From contig UQTI01000083.1 in NCBI GenBank assembly GCA_900543975.1, positions 1 through 8,939 on the forward strand: a DNA stretch of 8,939 bases, written 5' to 3'. The notes beneath the pieces are model-generated. The model ran no database searches and was not told the origin of the DNA. It was given only the letters and a program-made list of their open reading frames with translations. The translations under genes and the position numbers were made by a program. Of the stretch, positions 1 through 6,381 are shown piece by piece (positions within the stretch are counted from its first letter, which is position 1; each line of letters starts with the position of its first letter). This DNA comes from an uncultured Prevotella sp. (GTDB lineage: Bacteria; Bacteroidota; Bacteroidia; Bacteroidales; Bacteroidaceae).

Positions 1-99
1 TTTACATATGTTTCCGATAACTTCACGCATCTCCCATTTACAAAGGATTTTTTGCTGCTGCGCAGGCCGCGGTTGAAGATTAAAACGCAAACGACCAAA
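1..99. other. Left-edge sequence with no gene assigned
   Basis: I see no gene here that I can support. A leftward reading frame is open from about 135 down to the window edge (about 45 codons), but it has no ATG until position 30 and begins inside the terminator stem. On the rightward strand frame 1 is open from 1 to a TAA at 106-108, so the tail of a gene entering from the left cannot be excluded. Neither reading gives a recognisable protein. Confidence 0.4.
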
Positions 100-107
100 A
101 TTAACTA

Positions 108-146
108 AAAAAGGGTAAGTCTTAGATTTAAAGACTTACCCTTTTT
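108..146. terminator. Bidirectional intrinsic terminator
   Basis: A perfect 16-bp stem (108-123 with 131-146) encloses a 7-nt loop. The arm is five A, then GGGTAAGTCTT, so the hairpin is flanked by T-runs on both strands. Partly matching outer sequence (ATTAAC at 100-105 and GTTAAT at 148-153) lengthens the inverted repeat. This is the classic form of a rho-independent terminator able to work in both directions. Read leftward it lies about 160 bp past the GH2 stop codon, so it would end the GH20-GH2 transcript. Read rightward it would end any gene entering from the left edge. Confidence 0.85.
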
Positions 147-206
147 GGTTAATTATTTATTGTACGGATTTTGGAACACCATATCTCTTGGAATATAAAA
201 AGTTTC

Positions 207-290
207 AACACAAATCTCTCGAATTAAACGAATCTTTACAATAGGCTGAATTATGATATCAATAATAATATTATTCGAGAGATTTGTGTT
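207..290. repeat. 84-bp palindromic element with 18-bp inverted arms, possible second terminator
   Basis: AACACAAATCTCTCGAAT (207-224) is the exact reverse complement of 273-290. The arms are separated by 48 AT-rich bases that include the self-complementary word AATAATATTATT (264-275). The element starts 16 bp beyond the GH2 stop codon. In the leftward transcript the far arm is followed after a few bases by TTTTT, so it could act as a large-loop terminator or 3'-end stabiliser. The short terminal-inverted-repeat layout would also fit a small dispersed intergenic repeat or a MITE-like remnant. The structure is seen directly; its role is inferred. Confidence 0.6.
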
Positions 291-306
291 TAAAAAGATC
301 TGTGTG

Positions 307-3300
307 TTATTTAGCCTTTATCACAAATTTGAATTCGCGATCGGCGTAAGGCATGCGATACGTTTCTAAAGGTTTGGCACCCCAACTGTCAATGCAACCC
401 AAACCACATTGGCGTTGCTGAACGTGAACCTGAGTGAGGTCTTTCTCAACCAAATCGCCGCTGTGCTGACCCCATGCGTGTTCCTTGACATCGCCAGAAT
501 CAAGGTCGGCAACAGAGTAAGGAACAGCGCTACACTCGATAGGAGCAAAGCCCTCGAACGTCAGACCCTTGCCTGTTGAGGGGTTGAAGACAGAAAAGAA
601 GCGGATGTCGAAATGGTTGCCGCTCTCCTGCGGACGAACATAAGGATAATATTCGTCCTTTACATTTGCCTCATACTTGCCGATGAATGCCGATGAGTGG
701 CGGTCAACATAACACTCCTCAGGACCACGACCATAATACTCGATCTTTGAGAAAGAGGCAGGCAGGTCAATCACCATTCCGTAACGGAACAACTCGGGCA
801 CCTTGGCTGTTTTGTCTGTAGTCATCTTCTCGGTAAGGGTCAGCTGGCCAGAACCGTTGATGCAGTAACGCAACTGTAGTTCTGCCTTTACCTTCTCCAT
901 GGCGAAGGTGGCTGTAAGCACCACGCTATCCTTCTTCTCAATCTTTTCAAAGGCCTTAAGCTTCATAACAGGGTTTCTCCACACGTTCATCTGCAGGGGC
1001 ATGGAAGCACCATAGTCGTTGTCGGTAGGAGCACGCCAAAACTCGGGTCTTATACTCTCTCTAAACTTGAGAACGGGCTCGCCATCCACGTCAAGATAGT
1101 CGATCAGACCAGTCAGCTTGCCCACGGTCACAATCAGACGGTCTGCCGAAACCTTGACATAGCTGTTGGTCTCTTCCACCTCAAGGTTGCTTGCAAGCTG
1201 TTTTGCGGTCTTTGCAGAAGCTTTTTTCTTTGCCTCCTTAGACGATTCATGCTTGGCGGAAGCCGCCTGAGAAGCGATCTCCTGAGCTTTGGAAACCTTG
1301 TCGAAGCAATAGGCACTAACCACAAACTGCTGGCGCGCCAAGACCTGTCCCTTGTCGACAAGCGGCTCAGAACCGTCGCTAGCGAAAGCGAAGTTGACAG
1401 TAATCTCCTTGTCGCCGTTTTTTGATTTTGCTTCGGCAATGGCGTTCTTCAGAGCTTCACATGCGATTTGCTTTGTTGTTTGGGGAGCAATGCCTTTGGT
1501 GTCTTCTATAACGACCTTTGCCTGCTCTACGCCGTTTGCAAAGATTGTAGCTGTGAGCGAGAGGTTGTCGAGAGTCTTGAAGAAGTTCTCGTTGTAGATG
1601 GCTAGCGCTCCTGTGTTTTCATCAAACTGCTTTATCCACACGTTCTGATGCCAATACTGTATTTCGTAAGCATGAGGATTAAGACGTCGGTCGGGAGCAA
1701 TAATGCCATTACAATTGAAGTTATAATCGCTTGCAGGATAACGGCCGTAGTCGCCACCATAGGTAAAAATCTCCTTTCCCGTGATTGGACTCTTGTCACG
1801 AAGACCCTGGTCTACAAAGTCCCAAATGTAGCCACCCTGATATTTAGGATACTTGCGTATGAGGTCCCAATACTCCTTGAACGCGCCCTCAGAGTTGCCC
1901 ATGGCGTGAGCATACTCACATTGGATGTAAGGTTTCACGGCGTCGCTTTTACTGTATCTTTCACACTCCTTATAATCCATGTACATGGGACAATGGATGT
2001 CGGTCTTGCTGTCGTATCCGCCACGTTCATACTGCACGGGGCGGGTCTTGTCAACAGCCTTTACCCAGTCGTAAGCCTTCTCAAAGTTAATGCCGTAGCC
2101 CGACTCGTTGCCAAGGCTCCACACGATGATTGACGGATGGTTTATGAACGACTTTACGTTGCCCTCGTTGCGCTCTATGTGGGGAAGCAGATACTCGGGA
2201 AATTTGGAAAGCGATTTCTCCTCATAACCCATGCCGTGTGACTCAAGGTTTGCTTCTGCCGTTAGGTAGATTCCATACTCGTCGCAGAGATCGTACCAAC
2301 GCGGGTCGTCAGGATAGTGGCATGTGCGCACGGCGTTGATGTTGAGCTGCTTCATGATCTTTATGTCCTGGATCATGCGCTCCACGCTCACCACATAACC
2401 TCCGTCTGGGTCTATCTCGTGGCGGTTTGCACCCTTTATGAGGATGGGCTGTCCATTGACCAAGAGTTGTGCGTTCTTGATTTCTACCGTGCGGAAGCCC
2501 ACCTTTTGTGGGATGACCTCAAGCACGCCCTGCTTGTTCTTCAAAGTCACATATGCCTTGTAAAGATAAGGTGTCTCGGCGGTCCATGCCTTGACGTTAG
2601 GCAACTTTATGGTTCCTTGTGCTCCTGTAGATTCTGCCACGAGCTTGCCGTCTTTGTCGCAGAGCTTCATAGCAACGTCGGCCTTGCCGCCCTTAAGCGC
2701 CACGTCGTAGTGTAGCACGCCGTCCTTATATTGGTTCTCCAAGCCAGCATCGAGACGAATGTCGGCTGCGTGAACCTTAGGGCGCGAATAGAGATAAACC
2801 TCACGGGCAATGCCTGTTAAGCGCCAGAAGTCCTGGTCCTCAAAATAAGAGCCGTCGCACCAACGCATGACCTGCATGGCGATGAGGTTTTTGCCAGGCT
2901 TAAGATATTTTGAGATGTTAAACTCGGCTGCAATCTTGCTGTCCTCGCTGTAGCCCACAAACTTGCCGTTCACCCACAGGGTGAGATTGCTTGTTGCCGA
3001 GCCCACATGGAAGAACACGTCCCTACCCTTCCAGTTGGCTGGCAGGTCGAACGAGCGTCGGTAAGAGCCTGTATAGTTGTTTAGTTCGCTGATATAAGGA
3101 GGGTTGGGATCAAACTGTGTGGCCCATGCGTAGCCCACATTTTTATATGTGGCATCGCCAAAGCCGTTGAGCTCGAAGAGTCCCGGCACAGGAAAATCGG
3201 TCCATGACGAGTCGTCATAGTTGGCAGCAAAAAAATTGGCTGGCCTTTTGTTGTGGTCTTTTACAAAATTAAACTTCCACATGCCCTCCATCGAGAGATA

Positions 3301-3501
3301 GTTGGCAGAGCCTTTCTTCTCAAAGCTTTGAGCTTTGTCTTGGGTCTCATAGGCAAAGAAAGCTGCGCGTCGCGGTTCACGGTTCTGCTCGTTCACATCG
3401 ACATTGTGCCATCGGCTCGCATCTTGCGCCAAGGCTGTGCCCTGACTGCTGAGAGCTAACGCTCCTAAAAGGGCGAGATATAAGAATTTAGGTTGTTTCA
3501 T
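307..3501 (-). CDS. Exported GH2 beta-galactosidase, LacZ-like
   Basis: This 1064-aa glycoside hydrolase family 2 enzyme is predicted to release terminal beta-linked galactose in the periplasm. Domains in order: Sec signal peptide (1-25, cut likely at ALA|Q, no lipobox cysteine); GH2 sugar-binding jelly roll (about 40-240); Ig-like domain (about 245-340); TIM barrel (about 345-610); a second beta domain; and a C-terminal small-chain domain from about 785 with FWRAPTDND at 821-829. LacZ residues are all present: acid/base E466 in WSLGNESG, nucleophile E529 in CEYAHAMGN, the presumed Mg ligands E420 and H422 in NLESHG, H361, H395, D216 in DGSYFEDQ and W560 in IWDFVDQG. The frame continues 17 codons upstream to 3552, but Met at 3501 starts the signal peptide and is preferred. 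Residues 737-772 form an odd Ala/Lys/Ser-rich linker. The gene lies 121 bp after the GH20 gene on the same strand and has no clear promoter of its own, so co-transcription is likely. Family assignment is firm; the natural substrate is inferred. Confidence 0.93.
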   Translation of the reverse strand: MKQPKFLYLALLGALALSSQGTALAQDASRWHNVDVNEQNREPRRAAFFAYETQDKAQSFEKKGSANYLSMEGMWKFNFVKDHNKRPANFFAANYDDSSWTDFPVPGLFELNGFGDATYKNVGYAWATQFDPNPPYISELNNYTGSYRRSFDLPANWKGRDVFFHVGSATSNLTLWVNGKFVGYSEDSKIAAEFNISKYLKPGKNLIAMQVMRWCDGSYFEDQDFWRLTGIAREVYLYSRPKVHAADIRLDAGLENQYKDGVLHYDVALKGGKADVAMKLCDKDGKLVAESTGAQGTIKLPNVKAWTAETPYLYKAYVTLKNKQGVLEVIPQKVGFRTVEIKNAQLLVNGQPILIKGANRHEIDPDGGYVVSVERMIQDIKIMKQLNINAVRTCHYPDDPRWYDLCDEYGIYLTAEANLESHGMGYEEKSLSKFPEYLLPHIERNEGNVKSFINHPSIIVWSLGNESGYGINFEKAYDWVKAVDKTRPVQYERGGYDSKTDIHCPMYMDYKECERYSKSDAVKPYIQCEYAHAMGNSEGAFKEYWDLIRKYPKYQGGYIWDFVDQGLRDKSPITGKEIFTYGGDYGRYPASDYNFNCNGIIAPDRRLNPHAYEIQYWHQNVWIKQFDENTGALAIYNENFFKTLDNLSLTATIFANGVEQAKVVIEDTKGIAPQTTKQIACEALKNAIAEAKSKNGDKEITVNFAFASDGSEPLVDKGQVLARQQFVVSAYCFDKVSKAQEIASQAASAKHESSKEAKKKASAKTAKQLASNLEVEETNSYVKVSADRLIVTVGKLTGLIDYLDVDGEPVLKFRESIRPEFWRAPTDNDYGASMPLQMNVWRNPVMKLKAFEKIEKKDSVVLTATFAMEKVKAELQLRYCINGSGQLTLTEKMTTDKTAKVPELFRYGMVIDLPASFSKIEYYGRGPEECYVDRHSSAFIGKYEANVKDEYYPYVRPQESGNHFDIRFFSVFNPSTGKGLTFEGFAPIECSAVPYSVADLDSGDVKEHAWGQHSGDLVEKDLTQVHVQQRQCGLGCIDSWGAKPLETYRMPYADREFKFVIKAK

Positions 3502-3540
3502 TTCGTGTTTTGAAAATCTTCTTTTGGGGTTATTATAAAA

Positions 3541-3607
3541 GTTCCGCACCATGCTATATAAATTCTTTCGCTTTTATGCTTCAGTTTTTTTTAACATAGT
3601 GCGGAAC
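3541..3607 (-). promoter_or_regulatory. Intercistronic RNA hairpin between GH20 and GH2 genes
   Basis: In the leftward transcript, positions 3607-3592 pair with 3556-3541. Nine perfect base pairs (GTTCCGCAC/GTGCGGAAC) are extended by a further seven, two of which are G:U, giving a 16-bp stem with a 35-nt A-rich loop. The G:U pairs would be A:C mismatches on the other strand, which suggests a structure used in the leftward RNA. The stem is followed by TTTTATAATAA and ends about 40 nt before the GH2 start. It could be a partial terminator or attenuator, or a processing or stability element that sets the GH20:GH2 ratio. The pairing is seen; the function is inferred. Confidence 0.6.
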
Positions 3608-3622
3608 AGTTGTTAATTTAGT

Positions 3623-5959
3623 TTAGTGGAACAGTTGGTTATCTGCGATCTTGACAAACTTCTCTGTGTTGTCCTTGCGCAGTTGGATATTCAGTTCGTT
3701 CCACCATGCAGGCCATCCGCCTGTAATGTTGGCAACGAAGATAAACTTTACAGGATGCAAGCCCTTTGCAAGAGCCACGCAGCTGTCGTGGTGCGAGATG
3801 CTCTTTACCTCGTTAGAGTTGTCGATGACCAGCTTGCTGTCAATCCACACCTGGTCTGTGCGCGATGAAACATAATAAACTCCATCCTCTGGCACGTTGA
3901 TGTAGCCTTCGGCAATTGCAGCATATCCGTTTTCACCACGCAGGGTGTGACCGTCGTCAGCCTGCTTGATCTTCATGCCGTCAAAGTTGTTGATTATTGA
4001 TGTTTCCCAAGCGTCGTCGGTCCATTGTAGTTCGAGCACATTATTAAAATGGCCCCTTATGCGCTTCATGGCCAGACCGGGTTTCACATCCTTCACCTCC
4101 ACGGCAGGAGCGTAGGTCTGCTTCTCTACCTGAATGGTTCTGATCTTACTCATCTTGCCCGAGGGCAGCACGGTAGCGATGTTTAAGACGCAGTTGTTAG
4201 ACACCTTGATAGGCTCCGTGTAAACTGTCGACTGGGGTGTGGGAGTTGTTCCGTCGAGCGTGTAAACCATTTTCATGGGGCGCGATGTGGTGAATGTTAC
4301 GGTTGTGTCTTTCACAATAACCACCTTGTCACAGGATCCAAGAGGCTGCTCGGGCAGAGGCATATGATAGTTGATGTGACGCTTGTCGAGGCGCACAAGG
4401 TTAGCATCAACGCGCTTGCTGAAGTTGGCAAAATCCTTACGGTTCAGTGGTGACCAAGCCACCTCAGAGAGAGCGAGCGAGCGTGGATACATCATATACT
4501 CCATCTTGGCGTTCGAATACATGTACTCTGACCAGTTGTTGCATTGCACACCCAAGACGTGCTTTTCAAGACCAGCCTCACGAATGACCTCTGGTACGGG
4601 GTCAAAGGCATAGGTCTTTGATAGGTAAGCAGGGTTGCTCGGAATGGTCAACGGTTCAATGCGCGGATCGCCCTGATAGTGGTCAAGATACAGACCTCCA
4701 GAACCGGGAGTCATGATCACGTCGTGTCCCTGCTTGGCAGCCTCTATGCCGCCGTCAATGCCGCGCCACGACATCACGGTAGCGTTCTCGCTCAGACCGC
4801 CTTCCAGAATCTCGTCCCAACCGATAATCTTCTTGCCATATTTGTCCAGCATCTTCTCCACGCGCTTTATGACGTAGCTCTGCAGACGCTCCTCTGAAGT
4901 GTGTTTGCCGTCGCCCTGAAGGTGCTCGTCGGCTATGCGCTTCTGACAGGTGGAACAGTTTTTCCAACTTGTCTTCGGGCACTCGTCGCCGCCAATATGG
5001 AAATAGGTTCCTGGGAAGAGGGGAACCATTTCTTTAAAGATGTCGTCCAAGAAATTGAACATCAGTTCCTTACCAGGACACATAACAATGTCTTCAACAC
5101 CCCACACGGTACGCAAAGTCCACTGTTCCCCCTTGCATGAGAGCTCAGGATAAGCAGCGATGGCAGCCATCATGTGGCCAGGCAAATCAACCTCAGGAAT
5201 GACCGTTACATAACGTTTGGCAGCATAAGCCACAATATCTTTGATTTGCTCCTGTGTGTAGAAGCCGCCATAGACCTTTCCATCGCCCTCTTTGCGCCAG
5301 CTACCTATCGATGTGAGTTTAGGATATTTCTTTATCTCTATACGCCAACCTTGGTCTTCGGTAAGATGGAAGTGCATGGTGTTAACCTTAAGCGATGCCA
5401 TAAGGTCAATCTGCTTCTTCACATTCTCGGCGGTAATGAAATGGCGGCATGGATCGAGATGGAATCCGCGGTAGCCGAAGCGGGGGTAATCGTCGATGTC
5501 GCAACATTGTGCTACCCATTTTACGCCCTTGGCCACGCTCTCACTCTCCACCTCAGCAGGCAGAAGTTGCAGGAAGGTCTGCATTCCATAGAAGGCACCC
5601 TTGCCAGTCTTTGCCTTTATCGTCACGCCCTTTGGTGTTACCTGTAGACGGTATCCCTCGTCGTTCATCTTCATCGACGGGTTGATAACGATGTTTACCG
5701 TACCTTTCTTAACACCCATACTCACCTCGCAACCTGTCGAGGTTTTGAGCTTGTTGGCCAGATATTGTGCAATGGCTTTTCCTTCGTCTGTGTTGTAAGC
5801 CATGCTTACATTTGAAGGAAGTGAGAATTCGCCCTTCTGCTGTGTAAGCTTCACAGGCGTTGGAATTACGTTGATGTCGGCAGCAAACGAGCTCATGGGG
5901 CTCATGCCCATGGTGGCCATTAAAGCCACTGCCGGCAAGAGGTTTTTAAAGTGTTTCAT
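3623..5959 (-). CDS. Exported GH20 beta-N-acetylhexosaminidase with C-terminal PA14-like domain
   Basis: This 778-aa family 20 hexosaminidase is predicted to remove terminal beta-GlcNAc or beta-GalNAc in the periplasm by substrate-assisted catalysis. It has a Sec signal peptide (1 to about 26, ending SSFAA, no lipobox cysteine) and a GH20b alpha/beta N-terminal domain (about 29-155). The catalytic TIM barrel (about 160-505) begins GFHLDPCRHF, where R172 is the conserved substrate-binding arginine. It also carries HFHLTEDQGWR, PEVDLPGH and the catalytic pair D325-E326 in HIGGDE. A chitobiase C-terminal-like beta domain with the TLDGTTPT motif (about 544-613) follows, then a PA14-like carbohydrate-binding module (about 624-761; EDGVYYVSSRTDQVWIDSK). 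Met at 5959 is chosen because it starts the signal peptide; the 64 in-frame codons upstream are AT-rich leader. The gene is first in the leftward operon, and its product would act after the beta-galactosidase on Gal-GlcNAc ends. Family is certain; substrate preference is inferred. Confidence 0.95.
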   Translation of the reverse strand: MKHFKNLLPAVALMATMGMSPMSSFAADINVIPTPVKLTQQKGEFSLPSNVSMAYNTDEGKAIAQYLANKLKTSTGCEVSMGVKKGTVNIVINPSMKMNDEGYRLQVTPKGVTIKAKTGKGAFYGMQTFLQLLPAEVESESVAKGVKWVAQCCDIDDYPRFGYRGFHLDPCRHFITAENVKKQIDLMASLKVNTMHFHLTEDQGWRIEIKKYPKLTSIGSWRKEGDGKVYGGFYTQEQIKDIVAYAAKRYVTVIPEVDLPGHMMAAIAAYPELSCKGEQWTLRTVWGVEDIVMCPGKELMFNFLDDIFKEMVPLFPGTYFHIGGDECPKTSWKNCSTCQKRIADEHLQGDGKHTSEERLQSYVIKRVEKMLDKYGKKIIGWDEILEGGLSENATVMSWRGIDGGIEAAKQGHDVIMTPGSGGLYLDHYQGDPRIEPLTIPSNPAYLSKTYAFDPVPEVIREAGLEKHVLGVQCNNWSEYMYSNAKMEYMMYPRSLALSEVAWSPLNRKDFANFSKRVDANLVRLDKRHINYHMPLPEQPLGSCDKVVIVKDTTVTFTTSRPMKMVYTLDGTTPTPQSTVYTEPIKVSNNCVLNIATVLPSGKMSKIRTIQVEKQTYAPAVEVKDVKPGLAMKRIRGHFNNVLELQWTDDAWETSIINNFDGMKIKQADDGHTLRGENGYAAIAEGYINVPEDGVYYVSSRTDQVWIDSKLVIDNSNEVKSISHHDSCVALAKGLHPVKFIFVANITGGWPAWWNELNIQLRKDNTEKFVKIADNQLFH

Positions 5960-6028
5960 ACTGTTATTATTGAAATTGGTTTTAATTAATTGTTCTATGT
6001 TGTTATGTTGTAGAATGTTTATTAATTC

Positions 6029-6049
6029 ATTATAAAATATTTTTATAAT
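6029..6049 (-). other. AT-only hairpin in the GH20 5' leader
   Basis: ATTATAAAA (6029-6037) and TTTTATAAT (6041-6049) form a perfect 9-bp inverted repeat with a 3-nt loop, in the roughly 130-nt leader between the predicted promoter and the GH20 start codon. The sequence is so AT-rich that such a repeat could arise by chance. It is recorded because the leader is long and otherwise featureless. Confidence 0.3.
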
Positions 6050-6091
6050 TTCTTTTATTAGTAATAGTTTTATATTAAAATATTTTAGTTG

Positions 6092-6120
6092 CAAAGTTAT
6101 AGCTTTTATCTGTAAAACAA
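6092..6120 (-). promoter_or_regulatory. Bacteroidota-type promoter for the GH20-GH2 operon
   Basis: On the leftward strand TAACTTTG (6099-6092) matches the -7 consensus TAnnTTTG of the Bacteroidota primary sigma factor. TTG (6120-6118) lies 18 bp upstream as a -33 element, where the usual spacing is about 19-21. Transcription would start near 6088 and give a leader of about 130 nt before the GUG-free, Shine-Dalgarno-free start at 5959. This is the only TAnnTTTG match found upstream of the gene on this strand. Confidence 0.65.
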
Positions 6121-6125
6121 TCGTT

Positions 6126-6341
6126 TTGTAGGTTAATTTATCTAAATTCATGGATTTATAGTGTTTTATACTTTACATTCTGTACATAAAACTCCTTACA
6201 TGATGATGATCTGTAATTAAGAGCTGCTTATTATAATAGGTATACGAGCAAAAAGTAGGGTAAAGAACGAGCAAAATGAATAGAAAATGCATACATAACA
6301 ATATATTTAAAATTTATTAACACAAAAATCCTTGTAGGTTA
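6126..6341. repeat. Pair of TTGTAGGTTA direct repeats, one at each divergent promoter
   Basis: The 10-mer TTGTAGGTTA occurs at 6126-6135 and 6332-6341. The right copy includes the -33 element of the ROK promoter; the left copy lies 5 bp upstream of the -33 element of the GH20 promoter. A shared word at both promoters of a divergent pair would suit one regulator controlling both, plausibly the ROK protein. ROK operators are usually palindromic, which this is not. Confidence 0.35.
6244..6276. repeat. ACGAGCAAAA direct repeats in the divergent region
   Basis: ACGAGCAAAA occurs at 6244-6253 and again at 6267-6276, a 23-bp period or about two helical turns. The pair lies between the two promoters, about 55-90 bp upstream of the ROK -33 box. 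Tandem half-sites two turns apart are a common layout for activator binding. The regulator is unknown. Confidence 0.4.
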
Positions 6342-6361
6342 TTAAAATAATTATACCTTTG
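6332..6361 (+). promoter_or_regulatory. Bacteroidota-type promoter for the ROK regulator
   Basis: TACCTTTG (6354-6361) is a full match to the -7 consensus TAnnTTTG, and TTG (6332-6334) sits exactly 19 bp upstream as the -33 element. Transcription would start near 6366 and leave a leader of about 16 nt before the ATG at 6382. The short, Shine-Dalgarno-free leader is normal for the phylum and supports this start codon. Confidence 0.8.
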
Positions 6362-6381
6362 CCAACGTAAAAAACTTAATT

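Noticed and set aside
1648..2133. A 161-codon rightward frame inside the GH2 gene
   Set aside because: It is antisense to the conserved catalytic barrel, has no recognisable domain, and is a shadow of coding sequence.
3502..3552. A 17-codon N-terminal extension of the GH2 frame
   Set aside because: Met at 3501 begins a standard signal peptide; the extension enters the intercistronic hairpin and would place charged residues ahead of the export signal.
5174..5647. A 157-codon rightward frame inside the GH20 gene
   Set aside because: It is antisense to the conserved GH20 barrel motifs, with no promoter or domain of its own.
5960..6151. A 64-codon N-terminal extension of the GH20 frame
   Set aside because: It is AT-rich, overlaps the predicted promoter at 6092-6120, and would bury the clear signal peptide that starts at Met 5959.
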